From: Pseudomonadota bacterium
GTDB lineage: Bacteria > Pseudomonadota > Gammaproteobacteria > Burkholderiales > Thiobacillaceae
Direction of reading: 5' to 3'
DNA: 50,914 bases
Assembly: GCA_021826065.1 (NCBI GenBank)
Contig: JAKADY010000018.1
Coordinates: 1-50,914 of the forward strand
Below are positions 1 to 9,522 of this stretch, piece after piece; within the stretch, counting starts at the first letter, position 1; each line of letters opens with the position of its first letter. A program made the translations under genes and the position numbers. Below the pieces are notes generated by a model that was given only the letters and a program-made list of their open reading frames with translations, searched no databases and was not told the DNA's origin.

Positions 1-18
1 GCGCCAGATGTCGGATCC

Positions 19-51
19 GTTTCAATCCGCGCCCGGCCCGAGGGCCGGGCG
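19..51 (-). CRISPR. Leader-proximal repeat of a type I-C CRISPR array
   Basis: One repeat is visible. Read on the minus strand it contains an inverted repeat (GCCCGGCCC / GGGCCGGGC) and ends in GGATTGAAAC, the usual 3' end of type I-C repeats. It lies beyond cas2, where I-C arrays normally sit. The array would be transcribed leftward, so bases 1-18 would be the start of the first spacer and the rest is outside the window. With one copy the exact ends (about 32-33 bp) are uncertain. Confidence 0.8.
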
Positions 52-233
52 GTGCACCGCTTTCGAAACCTGCTGTTTCGATTGCGGATTCCCAGATGTT
101 TGCGCGAAACCCATCCCTGAAGCAAGGATAGGGGCGCGCGGAGTCCGGGCGAACAGATCCAAATTGTTAAAGATCAGTATGTTACCCACCGCGCGAATCC
201 TCCGTGAATGTTGCGTCGCTGGAGGTTCGCGGC
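52..233 (-). promoter_or_regulatory. Probable CRISPR leader
   Basis: This 182-bp stretch between cas2 and the repeat holds no convincing gene. It includes an AT-rich patch near 160-185 (CAAATTGTTAAAGATCAG) in otherwise GC-rich DNA. By position it should carry the array promoter and the signals used by Cas1-Cas2 for polarised spacer insertion. No individual promoter element was assigned. Confidence 0.6.
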
Positions 234-524
234 TTAAGCGATGAGCGGACCCTCATAGTCCACGGACCGATAGGTGCCATATTGTCGGACACGCAGTTGC
301 GCCGTCTCGGTGATACGGTATAAGCGCAGGCTATCCTCCTGCTCGTCGATTTCGGCAAGTAGCGCGCGCTCGAGCTGTTCGTACTGCATTTCGTTGACCT
401 GGCACTCGAAGACGGATTTCTGCACACGCTGGCCCATCCCTTCGCAGATGCGGGCGACGCGTCGCAGACGGCGGCGGCCGGCGGGGGTTTCGGTAGAGAC
501 GTCATAGGTGACGATGATCAGCAT
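234..524 (-). CDS. cas2: CRISPR-associated endonuclease Cas2
   Basis: A 96-residue protein of normal Cas2 length. It starts with the first beta strand and metal-binding aspartate of the family ([10 protein letters not shown]) and has the ferredoxin-like fold pattern, including QKSVFEC. Cas2 dimers bridge two Cas1 dimers to form the spacer-integration complex. It is the last cas gene before the array, 15 nt downstream of cas1. Confidence 0.95.
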   Translation of the reverse strand: MLIIVTYDVSTETPAGRRRLRRVARICEGMGQRVQKSVFECQVNEMQYEQLERALLAEIDEQEDSLRLYRITETAQLRVRQYGTYRSVDYEGPLIA

Positions 525-539
525 GGCGCACCCTTGATG

Positions 540-1574
540 TCATTTCACCAGGTAAGGGAGGTAGCCCGCCATCTCGCCGCGCAGGGTGCGTGCCATGAAT
601 CGGGCCTGGATAAAGGGGAGCAGGGCGAGCGGCAGCTTGCCCTCGGTGAGGGGGTGGGTGATTTCTTCCTGTTTGCGCGTCTGCCAGGCGGTGAGCACCT
701 TGCGGCGTCCCTGCTCGTTGAGCAGGACGGCGCCGCCAGCACGCTGGTCGAAATCGCCCTCGTTGACCTGCCCACGGTTGATCAGGGTGAGTGCCAGCCT
801 GTCGGCCAACACGGCGCGGAACTCTTCCTGCAGGTCGAGCGCCAGGGCGGCGCGGCCGGGGCGGACGGCGTGGAGGAAACCGAGCTGAGGGTCGAGGCCG
901 ACGCTCTCCAGGGCGGAGCGGCAGTCGTTCATAAGCAGGGCGTACAAGAAAGAGAGCAAGGCGTTGAATCGGTCCAGAGGCGGACGGCGGCTGCGGCCGT
1001 TGAGTTGGAAGCTCGGCCGCTGCGGGGCTTTGACCACGAGGTTGAGGGCAGAGAAATAACCCCGTGCCGCCTCACCTTCGATGCCGCGCAGGGTGTCGAG
1101 GTCAGCGGCATCTTTGGCCGCGCGCAGGGATGCGGCCAGGTTGTCGGCTGCCCGGCCGAGTCGTTCCGCCTCGCCGGCGTCGTCAGCCTCGCGGGCACCG
1201 CGCAGCAGGACGGCGCGGCTATTCTTGAGCTTGCCGGCGACGATGGCGCGGGCGAATTCGAGGACATACGCGGCATCGGCGCTCAAACGATGTTGTGCCT
1301 GCCGCAGCAGGATGTTGCCGCTGACGGGGCCTTCGAGTCGGGCCTTGAAGCGGCCGCTGTCCTCCAGTAAGACCAGGCTCTTGCCCTCGTCGGCGAGCCG
1401 GTGCATGAGGGCGGGGCTGACCAGGACATTGCCGAAGACGACCAGGCTGCCGATGTGGTGCAGGGGGACCTGCAGGCGTTTTTCGCGTTCCACGTCGATG
1501 CGCACGGTGTTGTTGTCCAGGTGCGCGTAGGCATTGGGGGTCAGGACGTAGAGAGTGTTGAGGACAATGTGCAT
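540..1574 (-). CDS. cas1: CRISPR-associated integrase Cas1 (type I-C)
   Basis: A 344-residue integrase that inserts prespacers at the leader-repeat junction. The N-terminal beta domain includes HHIGSLVVFGNVLVSP. The helical C-terminal domain has the family block LHAVRPGR-AALALDLQEEFR around residues 235-255, carrying the metal-binding His and Asp. Length is as expected. It lies 6 nt after cas4 and 15 nt before cas2. The frame is intact and key residues are present, so it is probably active. Confidence 0.96.
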   Translation of the reverse strand: MHIVLNTLYVLTPNAYAHLDNNTVRIDVEREKRLQVPLHHIGSLVVFGNVLVSPALMHRLADEGKSLVLLEDSGRFKARLEGPVSGNILLRQAQHRLSADAAYVLEFARAIVAGKLKNSRAVLLRGAREADDAGEAERLGRAADNLAASLRAAKDAADLDTLRGIEGEAARGYFSALNLVVKAPQRPSFQLNGRSRRPPLDRFNALLSFLYALLMNDCRSALESVGLDPQLGFLHAVRPGRAALALDLQEEFRAVLADRLALTLINRGQVNEGDFDQRAGGAVLLNEQGRRKVLTAWQTRKQEEITHPLTEGKLPLALLPFIQARFMARTLRGEMAGYLPYLVK

Positions 1575-1580
1575 GGCGAC

Positions 1581-2207
1581 TCAATCATCGTCGGCGTAGA
1601 GCTGCCGACGCAGCTCGGCCTGTCGTTGCTTGGCGGCGATGGCCTCGGGTTGGCAGAGCGCCTTGAGCGAGCATTCCCGGCAACGCGCGTCGTTCACCGG
1701 CAGCGGCAAGGTGCCCGCTGCGAACATGGCGCGGATGGCGTCAGCGGTCGCTTCCACCAACCGCCGCAGTTCCGGTGTGATCGCTACTTCCCGCCGTCGT
1801 CGGCTGCTGGCATGGTAGATGGCACCGCGCGGCACGGGGCGGCCAAGCATTTCCTCCAGGCATATCGCCTGGGCGGCGAGCTGCAGGTCGTCATGCATTT
1901 TCTGCCGCCTGTGGCCGTGTTTGAATTCCACCGGAAAGACCGTGCCGTCGGGGTGGAACTCGACGAGATCGGCCTTGCCGATCAGCCCGAGCCGGTCGGA
2001 CCACAGCGGCAGGGCGCGTTCCACCCTGACGCTAGCCTTTACCTCATGGCCCGGGGTGTCGACCAGATGATGCACAGCCTGACCCCGCGCCGTGTGGACG
2101 TTGTCCTCGAAAGACTGTTCCAGGTAAATCAGTCCACATTGGCGCGGGCAGTAGGCCCAGTGTTGCAGCGCCGAGATGGGGATGGGGTCGTCCGTGGCGC
2201 TCACCAC
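1581..2207 (-). CDS. cas4: CRISPR-associated exonuclease Cas4
   Basis: A 208-residue RecB-like nuclease. It has CPRQC near residue 20, the nuclease strand FPVEFKHG in the middle, and CRECSLKALC near the C-terminus. Four cysteines from these motifs normally bind a [4Fe-4S] cluster. In type I-C systems Cas4 works with Cas1-Cas2 to trim prespacers and select PAM-containing ends. The start lies only 3 nt after the hicA stop, so the toxin-antitoxin pair and the adaptation genes are probably on one message. Confidence 0.95.
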   Translation of the reverse strand: MVSATDDPIPISALQHWAYCPRQCGLIYLEQSFEDNVHTARGQAVHHLVDTPGHEVKASVRVERALPLWSDRLGLIGKADLVEFHPDGTVFPVEFKHGHRRQKMHDDLQLAAQAICLEEMLGRPVPRGAIYHASSRRRREVAITPELRRLVEATADAIRAMFAAGTLPLPVNDARCRECSLKALCQPEAIAAKQRQAELRRQLYADDD

Positions 2208-2210
2208 ACG

Positions 2211-2453
2211 TCAGCCGAACAGTCGTTGCAGCAACTCGTCGCGCGTCAGGCCGTGATGTGCGGCCACGGCATCGAGGATCGCCGCCAGGGTGCCGATGCG
2301 CAGCGGGTCGTGATTGGGAACGGTGATGTGGTGCTCGCCACGAGATCGACAGGTCAGGCGAATGTGGCTGCCGGTCTGGCGCGTGACCGCGTAACCGAGC
2401 CGGCCGAGCCGCTTGATGAGGTCTCCACCGGATAGATCGCGCGGAATCCTCAT
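2211..2453 (-). CDS. hicA: HicA-like mRNA interferase toxin
   Basis: An 80-residue protein of the HicA/YcfA type. It shows the dsRBD-like pattern with the catalytic histidine motif RQTGSHIRL and the following HHITVPNHDPLRIGTLAAIL. HicA toxins cleave mRNA when not bound by HicB. The gene overlaps hicB by 4 nt (ATGA) and ends 3 nt before cas4. Toxin activity is inferred from the family; the position inside the cas operon is seen directly. Confidence 0.85.
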   Translation of the reverse strand: MRIPRDLSGGDLIKRLGRLGYAVTRQTGSHIRLTCRSRGEHHITVPNHDPLRIGTLAAILDAVAAHHGLTRDELLQRLFG

Positions 2454-2656
2454 GTCGCAAGCACTTCCTCGCGGGTGATGTGCAGGCGGATGAGGCTAGG
2501 CATCTGACCCTCGTCGAAATGGCAGCGTACCGCATCTCGCACTTGGCTATGCAGATCGGCCATGCTGTCCGCCTCGGTGTAGATGTCCGCTCCTACGGCG
2601 CGGGCGACGAAGCCGCCTTCGGGGGCCTCTTCGACGATGAAGTGGAGTTCGGTCAT
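2450..2656 (-). CDS. hicB: HicB-like antitoxin (short form)
   Basis: A 68-residue protein matching the partial RNase H-like HicB core (GGFVARAVGADIYTEAD, then VRDAVRCHF). This short form has no visible C-terminal DNA-binding domain, so it may neutralise HicA without repressing a promoter. Similar small proteins are sometimes mislabelled as 2-oxoisovalerate dehydrogenase subunits. The ATG at 2656 starts at the conserved core; a longer frame reaching into cas7 shows no family similarity. It begins 19 nt after the cas7 stop. Confidence 0.8.
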   Translation of the reverse strand: MTELHFIVEEAPEGGFVARAVGADIYTEADSMADLHSQVRDAVRCHFDEGQMPSLIRLHITREEVLAT

Positions 2657-2675
2657 TTTGTTTGCTCCGGCGCAT

Positions 2676-3596
2676 TCAGCAGCGTCGGTACAGGGTAACC
2701 CCATTGCCCAGTTTGCGTTCAGTACCCACTTCGATGACCTCGCCGTCGAAAGTGACGACGTAATCACTGAAAGAGCGGGGAACTTCGACGCCTGGGGCAC
2801 GCTTCGCCGCGAGACGTTCGAACAGCGTGTGCGCCGGGGCGTTGCCGAGAGCAGATTCGTGTTTGAACACGTATAGCCCACGGGTGGCCATCTCGCAACG
2901 ATTGGCGGAGTGGTCGTGCTCGAACATCCGGCAGAGGGCTTCCCACAGCAGGTTCAGGTCATCCTCTTCGAAGCCGGTTTGCCCTGCCAGGTGAGCGGAG
3001 ATGAAGCCATGGGCGCGGTAGAGGCCGTAAGGCACGGTGAACTTGCGGCCCATGGTGCGTTCTTTTTCCAAATCCACCTCATTGGTCACCGCCATGCGGG
3101 TGATTGCGTGCTCAGAACTGAACACAGGGTCGATGGAACGGGCGAAGGTGATCTGCACCGGACCACGCACCTGGCCGGCGTTGACATTGGTGCTCATCAC
3201 GGCGCCAAAGGTACGGATATCGTAAAAGTTGCGGCACATCCAGCCGGTGACGCTGCGCGCGTGCTGCTCGTTCTTGGGCAGCTTCTTGGCCTCAGGGGCA
3301 AGGTCATAGGCGGCATAGGCGCGCTGATGCTGGCGGTTGAGCACGGCCTTTTCCCGCACGTAAATCTCGAAACGCTTGGCCGACAGGTCGCCCTTGCCGT
3401 CCTGGGCTTCCTGGTCGGCCGCATATTTAATAGCGACGTAGTTACGTACCTTGCGCTTGACGGCCACGTCGGTAACCAGCCCATGTCCGCTTTGTGGATC
3501 CACCCGCGGCAGATTGCCGGCGTCCGGATCCCCGTTGGGGTTGCCGTCCTTGACGTCAAAGAGCAATACAAAGTCGTAGCGGTTGGTGAGGCTCAT
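2676..3596 (-). CDS. cas7: Type I-C Cascade backbone protein Cas7 (Csd2)
   Basis: A 306-residue Csd2/Cas7c protein. The N-terminus [20 protein letters not shown] is the RAMP strand and glycine-rich segment of this family. Cas7 subunits polymerise along the crRNA spacer to form the Cascade filament. The start codon overlaps the cas8c stop by 4 nt (ATGA), indicating coupled translation. The length is complete. Confidence 0.95.
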   Translation of the reverse strand: MSLTNRYDFVLLFDVKDGNPNGDPDAGNLPRVDPQSGHGLVTDVAVKRKVRNYVAIKYAADQEAQDGKGDLSAKRFEIYVREKAVLNRQHQRAYAAYDLAPEAKKLPKNEQHARSVTGWMCRNFYDIRTFGAVMSTNVNAGQVRGPVQITFARSIDPVFSSEHAITRMAVTNEVDLEKERTMGRKFTVPYGLYRAHGFISAHLAGQTGFEEDDLNLLWEALCRMFEHDHSANRCEMATRGLYVFKHESALGNAPAHTLFERLAAKRAPGVEVPRSFSDYVVTFDGEVIEVGTERKLGNGVTLYRRC

Positions 3597-5425
3597 TGGG
3601 ATTCCTCCTGGTAGTCGGTTGCGGATTCGGATTTGGTGAAGAGCGCCTGGCGCTGGTGGTAGTAGCCGATAACGAAGCGTCCCTGATCGGGCAGTGACAG
3701 TATGGTTGGGAAACCGATGGTGCCGTCCAAGCCCTCGTTTAGGATGGCCTGCACGAGCTTGTCTCGAACGACGTACAGCCCCGGCTTTTCCTTGCGCAAC
3801 TTCGTCATGTGGTGCTGATTGCGCCGTATGAGTGTGGGGAAAACCGCGCCAGGCGTGCTGGAGGCGGAACCGAAGTAGCTGTCGCGGATGGTTGAGTTGA
3901 TTTTGTCCGGACCACCGGCGGCGTCTTGCTGGATGCGCTCCAGCGCCGCGAACAAGCGACCGAGGCGGTAGCCAAGGTTGGTGCAGCTTTCATCGAGGGC
4001 CATGTCGATCTCCCTTTCCTGTGGATGATGTTTACGGATGTGACGGTTGAGCCAAGCCTTGATGAGCGCGGCGCGGGCATAGGTGACGTGCTCGGCGGGC
4101 TTGCCGTTGTCCTGCTTCTTCGCCTGTTCGGCGCGGATGCGGGTGAGCGCGGCCTGCAGGATCGTCTGTGGGTAGGGCAGGCCGTTCAGGATGGCGTGCA
4201 TGAAGTCCCCGGCCAGCTTGGGCGGCAGGTTGTCAATGTCGCCGTCGGGCCGTTTGGCGGAGGGCGGGGCAACCGCTGTAAGCAGAGTCTTCAGGGACAG
4301 GAAGGGGTTCTTGACGCACCGGGGCTGCACGATTTCTAGATCCTTGAAGTGCTGGCGGATGTGGATGGCCAGTTCGCCGACGGTGGCAACATGCCAGAAG
4401 CGAACTGCAGCACGTGCAGCATTTGGAGATAGACCAAGGACGTAGAAGCGTGTGCCGTCATCGTGGATGGCAGGAGTTCCAGTTTTGGGCGCCTCAAACA
4501 GTTCTTTGACGGCAAGTGAGCCCTGATAGCTGTCTTCTCCCAAGAGCTGATAAAGCAGGGACTCCATCCTGTTGGCCTGTTCAGCCCAGAACACTGTGGT
4601 GGCATCGCCAACTTGTAACCGTTGATTTGACGAAAGCAAGTGGGTGAGGGCGGTAAAGTAAGTAAAGGCGGCACGCTTGCCAACCGGCGCATTGAAGCCT
4701 TGGTTCTTGCCATAAGAATCGAGTCCCCGATTATCCTGGAAAGAAACCAAATACTTGCGGGCTGGTGCCTCCGGCTCATCGACTATACCCTCCAGCGAGT
4801 AATGCAACCGGGCAATGCTGTCTCGTTCCCCGGTTACGAGACATATGCCAGATGGCATTATCGAGTCGGACTCCAATCCAATATGCACCTTGACGTCGGG
4901 CCGGTGAGCAATGAGGGTTTCGGCGTCCTCCGAAAACCGGAACGTTACCGTGCGGTTCTCCTTTTTTAGAAGCTTTTGCATTCCTGCTTCACGGATGCCG
5001 GGCATGGCCAAGACCTGTTCGCGTAATTGCCGAAAGCGTGCAAAGCGGACAAGAAACCGGCGCAGTCCGAGAACCGCAGGATCACTTGTCTTGCCGTGAA
5101 ACCAGTCGCGCAGAAGTCTTCTGAAGTATCGTGACTTCTTGCGCCCGTTCTTGCCCAGGCCCAACGCAAAGGAGACATTGTCCCACAAGAGGTTGGCATC
5201 CTTGCCGGAGTTGTCATGCTTTACGAACTGTGGGCCAATCGCAGGAACCGTGAGCGGTTGGCCAACCCAGTTTTTACCTATTTTCTCGACAAGTGGGTCG
5301 AAGGCGTGGCAGTTGCCTTCAATGTCAACGACGACGACAAAATCAATTTCCTTTATTCCCCAACCCTCCTTAGGGAGCCTATCTTTTTCGCGCTCGTAGT
5401 ATTGATGAAGGGCCTGAAGGATCAT
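3593..5425 (-). CDS. cas8c: Type I-C Cascade large subunit Cas8c (Csd1)
   Basis: A 610-residue Csd1/Cas8c protein, usual length for the family. The N-terminus ([12 protein letters not shown]) and the block [14 protein letters not shown] are typical. Cas8c recognises the PAM and helps open target DNA; in I-C systems an internal start in the same gene can also supply the small Cas11c subunit, though I could not pinpoint such a start here. It overlaps cas5 and cas7 by 4 nt on either side. Confidence 0.95.
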   Translation of the reverse strand: MILQALHQYYEREKDRLPKEGWGIKEIDFVVVVDIEGNCHAFDPLVEKIGKNWVGQPLTVPAIGPQFVKHDNSGKDANLLWDNVSFALGLGKNGRKKSRYFRRLLRDWFHGKTSDPAVLGLRRFLVRFARFRQLREQVLAMPGIREAGMQKLLKKENRTVTFRFSEDAETLIAHRPDVKVHIGLESDSIMPSGICLVTGERDSIARLHYSLEGIVDEPEAPARKYLVSFQDNRGLDSYGKNQGFNAPVGKRAAFTYFTALTHLLSSNQRLQVGDATTVFWAEQANRMESLLYQLLGEDSYQGSLAVKELFEAPKTGTPAIHDDGTRFYVLGLSPNAARAAVRFWHVATVGELAIHIRQHFKDLEIVQPRCVKNPFLSLKTLLTAVAPPSAKRPDGDIDNLPPKLAGDFMHAILNGLPYPQTILQAALTRIRAEQAKKQDNGKPAEHVTYARAALIKAWLNRHIRKHHPQEREIDMALDESCTNLGYRLGRLFAALERIQQDAAGGPDKINSTIRDSYFGSASSTPGAVFPTLIRRNQHHMTKLRKEKPGLYVVRDKLVQAILNEGLDGTIGFPTILSLPDQGRFVIGYYHQRQALFTKSESATDYQEESQ

Positions 5426-6120
5426 CGCCTCACCTCCACGCCATCAAGGTCAATAACGCCATCTTTCATCACCGCTCGGAAGAACCCCGGTTTCATGCCG
5501 TCGGCGAAGTCGATGTCGTGCAGCATCCAGCCGAGGTCAGGGCTGTGGGGAATGGGTGGTTCAGCCTGGGCCGCCGCCTGCGGGTCATCCACCAGCTCGA
5601 AATGGGCGGAGAACTCCCGGCAGCCGAGATAGGGTTGCCAGACGCATTGCCCCTTGCGGGCGCGGCGCTCAAACATGGCGAGATACTTGGCCGGTTTCTC
5701 GGGTTGGCTTTCTTCTGGCTCCGGTGGGAAACGGTTGCGCAGTTCCGGGTAGCGGTGGATGTGTTTCGAGCCGTCCACCACGTCGAAGCGGGCATGCAGG
5801 CGGTAGGCTACGTCGCGCAGGAAGAGTCCCGCGCGTTGCTGGCGGTGGTCTTCGATGTAGAGCCCGCCGCTTCGCTCGGCCGTGGTTGCCGAGGCGATGG
5901 CCCCCACCTCGTTGCGCCGCACGGAGATCCACCGGATGGGCCTCAAGACCTCGATTTTCGTCACCGACCAGCGGATTTCCGGTTTCCACAGGATGGCCTC
6001 GAACACGGCGCGGGCGGCGGACGGGGTGATGACGTCGTAGGACACCCGTTCCACCTTCATCTCCGGCCGGGTGAAGCAGGCATAGTCGCCCCAGACCTTG
6101 AGGCACAGGGTTTTCGGCAT
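5422..6120 (-). CDS. cas5: Type I-C pre-crRNA endonuclease Cas5c (Cas5d)
   Basis: A 232-residue Cas5c protein. In type I-C, which lacks Cas6, Cas5 cuts the CRISPR transcript and keeps the 5' handle in Cascade. The RAMP-like start KTLCLKVWGDYACFTRPEMK and the block SYDVITPSAARAVFEAI are characteristic. The ATG at 6120 is chosen because it follows a GAGGAAAG ribosome-binding site and starts at the conserved N-terminus; an upstream in-frame extension looks non-coding. Confidence 0.94.
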   Translation of the reverse strand: MPKTLCLKVWGDYACFTRPEMKVERVSYDVITPSAARAVFEAILWKPEIRWSVTKIEVLRPIRWISVRRNEVGAIASATTAERSGGLYIEDHRQQRAGLFLRDVAYRLHARFDVVDGSKHIHRYPELRNRFPPEPEESQPEKPAKYLAMFERRARKGQCVWQPYLGCREFSAHFELVDDPQAAAQAEPPIPHSPDLGWMLHDIDFADGMKPGFFRAVMKDGVIDLDGVEVRR

Positions 6121-6136
6121 GGTCTCTTTCCTCCCC

Positions 6137-8419
6137 TCAGATGACCAGGTCCTGGGCGGCATAGGCGGTCGCATCCTTGGCGCAGCCCAGGAACCCGAAG
6201 GTTTCATCGTAAATGAGATCGTTGGTCTGGACGTACAGTCCTGGCAATGCTTCCCGGACATCCCCTTGGGCGAGGAGCCGTCTCAGGCAATCCGGGTGCG
6301 CGTTCACCGTGTAGCGTTGCAGTTTGCGCAGTAGCCAACGGTTGGACTTTCCGGCATCCAACTGATCGATGAGGTCGGGTGATTCGCCCCAACGCACGAT
6401 CACGGGCAGGCCATCGTCGTCGATCAGGCGGAATTTTTCCGCGGCCTCACGGAAACGGAATTCCAGTTGACTACCAGGCATGAGCAGGTCGCGGATGTTC
6501 GCCTTGTCCCAACTATTGACCTTGGCAAGTAGCAGCCGCGAGTAGTGGTCGAACATGGAAGGCGACAGGAGCGGCTCGGCGTCAAGTGCAAGAAGTTCGC
6601 GCGTGGCCTGTTCGGCCTTGAGCAGGAGCCCCGGCGGCGAGGGTTCGGGCGGTACGAATACATGCGCCTCGCCGCGATTCAACCGGCCTTCCCGGTTGCA
6701 GCGCCCCGCCGCCTGGGCGATGGCGTCCAACCCCGCCAGAGACCGGAACACCACCGGAAAATCCACATCCACCCCCGCCTCGATGAGCTGGGTGCTCACC
6801 ACGTGAAGCGGGCAGACCGGCAGGCCGGCCTGCATGCGCTCCCGGTTGGCGGCCAGCCGCAGGCGGATTTCGTCGATGCGTTCCGCCCGGTGCGCGCCGC
6901 AGAGATTGGTGGAGAGATAAAGGGCTCCAGGCAGTTTTTCGGCCAATACCCGGGCGTGGGTTTTGCGGTTGACGATGGCCAGCGCCTGGGGATGAGCCGC
7001 CATGCGTTGCGCGACCGCGTCCCAATCCTGCGGCGCCATCATCGATGGCCAATGCACCTGTACGCGCTCAAGCGCTTCGTAGAGTTCCTCGGGCGCCTGC
7101 ACGTGCGGCCCGCCCTGCATGAGTTCCCGCACCTCGGACAGCCCGGCAAATTTCCTGTCGTTGACTTCTCGCGGCCGGAAGGCCGGCTGGGTGGCCGTGC
7201 ACAGCACGAAGGTGACGCCGTAGTGGGCAGCGAGGGCGCGGATGGCGGCGAGGCAGGGGTCGAGCCAGTCCGGCGGCAGCAACTGGGCCTCGTCGAGTAT
7301 CACCACCGAGTCCACGATGCTGTGCAGCTTGCGGCAGCGGGAGGTCCGGGCCGCATGGAGCGATTCGAAGAACTGCACGTTGGTGGTGACGATCAGGGGC
7401 GCGTCCCAGTTCTCGGCGGCCAGACGGCTGGCCGCATCCTCCTTGTCGGGGTCCAGATGGCTGTGGTGCTCGATGACCACATCCTCTCCGAACACCTTGC
7501 GGAACTCGTTGGCCGTCTGCTCGATGATGGAGAGATAGGGGATGACGTAGATCACTCGTCGCTTGCCGTGAACCTTGGCGTGATGCAAGGCGAAGGCGAG
7601 GGAGGACAGGGTCTTGCCACCGCCGGTGGGTACGGTTAGTGAGAACAGTCCATTGCCGCGATCCATCCCGGCCCGCTCGATGCACTGGGCCAGCACGCGG
7701 GCACGAAGGTCATTGACCGCTGTCTTCGCCACCTGGGTGCGTAGCTTTTCCATGTAGGCGGTAAAGCGCCTAAGCAGCTCGTCCATACTGGGCCATTGCC
7801 TGCGCAGGGCGCTGCTGTCTGGATCCATGTAGGCCTCGGTATCGAGGAAATCGGCGTCCACCAGGCAGGAAAACAACAGGCGCAGCCACAGATGCAGGTC
7901 TTTAGCTTCGCCTTTGGGGCGACTTGCTGATTTAAGGTCTTTAGGATTAAGGATGTGGCTCGGAGGGTTGGCGTTGATGACCTCCTGCAAATGCCTATCG
8001 TTTCTTGCCCGCTCAAGGCGTTGGAACAGGCTGGAATTGTCGCCGTTCCAATCCGGTAACCCCGCATGGTGACCGGCGATCAGGTAGGCCAGTAGTCGGC
8101 CGTGCGTTTCTTCCAGGGTGTTGATGGCATGCACCGCGCCAGCTATGGAATGCTCCACCCGACCGTTGTAGCCTTCGATGTGGGCGTTTTCCCGTTCGAA
8201 ACCGGACTTGGACCGAATGTAAGCCTGAAAACTAGGCCGATATTTACCCAGATCGTGCCATAGACCAGCGAGATAGGCCCAGTCTTCTCCGCCAAAGCGC
8301 CTGGCATGGTCAGCGGCGAGTTTCGCGACTTGGGTGAGGTGTTCGGCCAGTGGGTGCGGTGCACGCCACGAGCCGTCAGCATTCTGTGCCGCATGCGCGA
8401 TCGGTTGCAGCCCCTTCAT
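6137..8419 (-). CDS. cas3: CRISPR-associated nuclease-helicase Cas3
   Basis: A 760-residue effector that unwinds and degrades target DNA after Cascade binding. An N-terminal HD nuclease domain contains LWHDLGKY (about residue 52). A superfamily 2 helicase follows, with Walker A VPTGGGKT (about 265), DEAQ box VILDEAQLL (about 375) and motif VI AQAAGRCNREGR (about 570). Fused HD and helicase is the normal Cas3 arrangement. It is the first gene of the operon, 16 nt before cas5, with all key motifs intact. Confidence 0.96.
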   Translation of the reverse strand: MKGLQPIAHAAQNADGSWRAPHPLAEHLTQVAKLAADHARRFGGEDWAYLAGLWHDLGKYRPSFQAYIRSKSGFERENAHIEGYNGRVEHSIAGAVHAINTLEETHGRLLAYLIAGHHAGLPDWNGDNSSLFQRLERARNDRHLQEVINANPPSHILNPKDLKSASRPKGEAKDLHLWLRLLFSCLVDADFLDTEAYMDPDSSALRRQWPSMDELLRRFTAYMEKLRTQVAKTAVNDLRARVLAQCIERAGMDRGNGLFSLTVPTGGGKTLSSLAFALHHAKVHGKRRVIYVIPYLSIIEQTANEFRKVFGEDVVIEHHSHLDPDKEDAASRLAAENWDAPLIVTTNVQFFESLHAARTSRCRKLHSIVDSVVILDEAQLLPPDWLDPCLAAIRALAAHYGVTFVLCTATQPAFRPREVNDRKFAGLSEVRELMQGGPHVQAPEELYEALERVQVHWPSMMAPQDWDAVAQRMAAHPQALAIVNRKTHARVLAEKLPGALYLSTNLCGAHRAERIDEIRLRLAANRERMQAGLPVCPLHVVSTQLIEAGVDVDFPVVFRSLAGLDAIAQAAGRCNREGRLNRGEAHVFVPPEPSPPGLLLKAEQATRELLALDAEPLLSPSMFDHYSRLLLAKVNSWDKANIRDLLMPGSQLEFRFREAAEKFRLIDDDGLPVIVRWGESPDLIDQLDAGKSNRWLLRKLQRYTVNAHPDCLRRLLAQGDVREALPGLYVQTNDLIYDETFGFLGCAKDATAYAAQDLVI

Positions 8420-8461
8420 TCGCCAACTCCCTAGTGAAGCGAACAGACATTTTGCATAGCC

Positions 8462-8484
8462 ACAGGCTCACCAGATGAGCCTGT
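8462..8484. terminator. Hairpin between ROK kinase gene and cas3
   Basis: A perfect 9-bp inverted repeat (ACAGGCTCA / TGAGCCTGT) with a 5-nt loop lies just after the minus-strand ROK gene and before cas3. There is no clear U-tract, so it may be a weak terminator or a structured leader or operator for the cas operon. Confidence 0.45.
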
Positions 8485-8506
8485 CGTCACGGCCTGTACT
8501 TATCGC

Positions 8507-9418
8507 CTATTCCGCCCACAACCACGCCGCCCCGCGCACCCCGCTGGAGTCGCCGTGCAGGGGTGGCACGAGGCGGGTGTCCACGCGGTCGGAGAAGACG
8601 TAGCGGCCCCAAAGCCTGGGGACGTTTTCGTACAGGCGGGCGATGTTGGACACACCGCCGCCCAGAACGATGACCTCGGGGTCGAGGAGGTTGATGACGT
8701 GCGCCAGGCCGCGGGCGAGGCGGTCCTCGTAGCGTTCGAGGGCGGCGGCGCAGTCGGGGTCGCCTGCTTCGGCCCGGGTGGCGATCGCCGCCGCGCTGAG
8801 GTCGAGGCCGGTGGCCACGCGTAGGTCGCGGCTCAAGCCCGGCCCGGACAGCCAGGTCTCGATGCACCCGTGACGGCCACAGTAGCAGGCGGGCCCTGGG
8901 CGCTCGTCGTCGCGCGGCCAGGGCAGAGGGTTGTGGCCCCATTCGCCGGCGATGGCGTTGGCGCCGGTCAGCACGCGGCCGTCGACGACGATACCACCGC
9001 CGCAGCCGGTGCCGAGGATCACGCCGAACACCACTGCAGCGCCGGCTGCGGCGCCGTCCACGGCCTCGGACAGGGCAAAGCAGTTGGCGTCATTGGCGAG
9101 CCGTATCTCGCGACCCAGCAGTTGTTCGAGGTCTTCCTTGAGCGGCCGGCCGTTGAGCCAGGTGGAGTTGCAGTTCTTCATGCGGCCGGTGGCGGGGGAG
9201 ATGGCGCCGGGGGTGCCGATGCCCACTGTGCCGCGCGCGCCCAGCTCGCGCTCGGCCGCCCTTACCAGGTCGGCGATGGTGTGGAGCGTCGCCGCATAGT
9301 CCTCCCGCGGAGTCGGCACGCGCTGGCGCAACAGGGTGCGGTGCGCGCGGTCTAAGGCGATGAGTTCGATCTTGGTGCCGCCCAGGTCGAGCCCCAGGCG
9401 CAGGTCCTCGTTTCCCAT
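8507..9418 (-). CDS. ROK-family sugar kinase (fructokinase/glucokinase-like)
   Basis: A 303-residue ROK protein with the ATP-binding strand LGLDLGGTKIELIAL at the N-terminus, the second phosphate motif GVILGTGCGGGIVV, and the zinc site CYCGRHGCIE near residue 178. ROK kinases phosphorylate free hexoses or amino sugars in the cytoplasm; the pattern resembles Mak/NagK-type enzymes but the substrate cannot be fixed from sequence. The ATG at 9418 starts just before the conserved core. It stands alone, divergent from the next gene. Confidence 0.88.
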   Translation of the reverse strand: MGNEDLRLGLDLGGTKIELIALDRAHRTLLRQRVPTPREDYAATLHTIADLVRAAERELGARGTVGIGTPGAISPATGRMKNCNSTWLNGRPLKEDLEQLLGREIRLANDANCFALSEAVDGAAAGAAVVFGVILGTGCGGGIVVDGRVLTGANAIAGEWGHNPLPWPRDDERPGPACYCGRHGCIETWLSGPGLSRDLRVATGLDLSAAAIATRAEAGDPDCAAALERYEDRLARGLAHVINLLDPEVIVLGGGVSNIARLYENVPRLWGRYVFSDRVDTRLVPPLHGDSSGVRGAAWLWAE

Positions 9419-9522
9419 GTCACAGGCCCGCTCGTCTTTGATGCCGCGTCGATTGTAGGACCAGTCTTGCTTTTCCGCGCCCTGCCCCGATGTTATCCTG
9501 CAACGCACAGCCTGGAGCCGCC

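Noticed and set aside
534-2435. Plus-strand frames opposite cas1 and cas4
   Set aside because: They are shadows of the well-supported cas genes on the minus strand.
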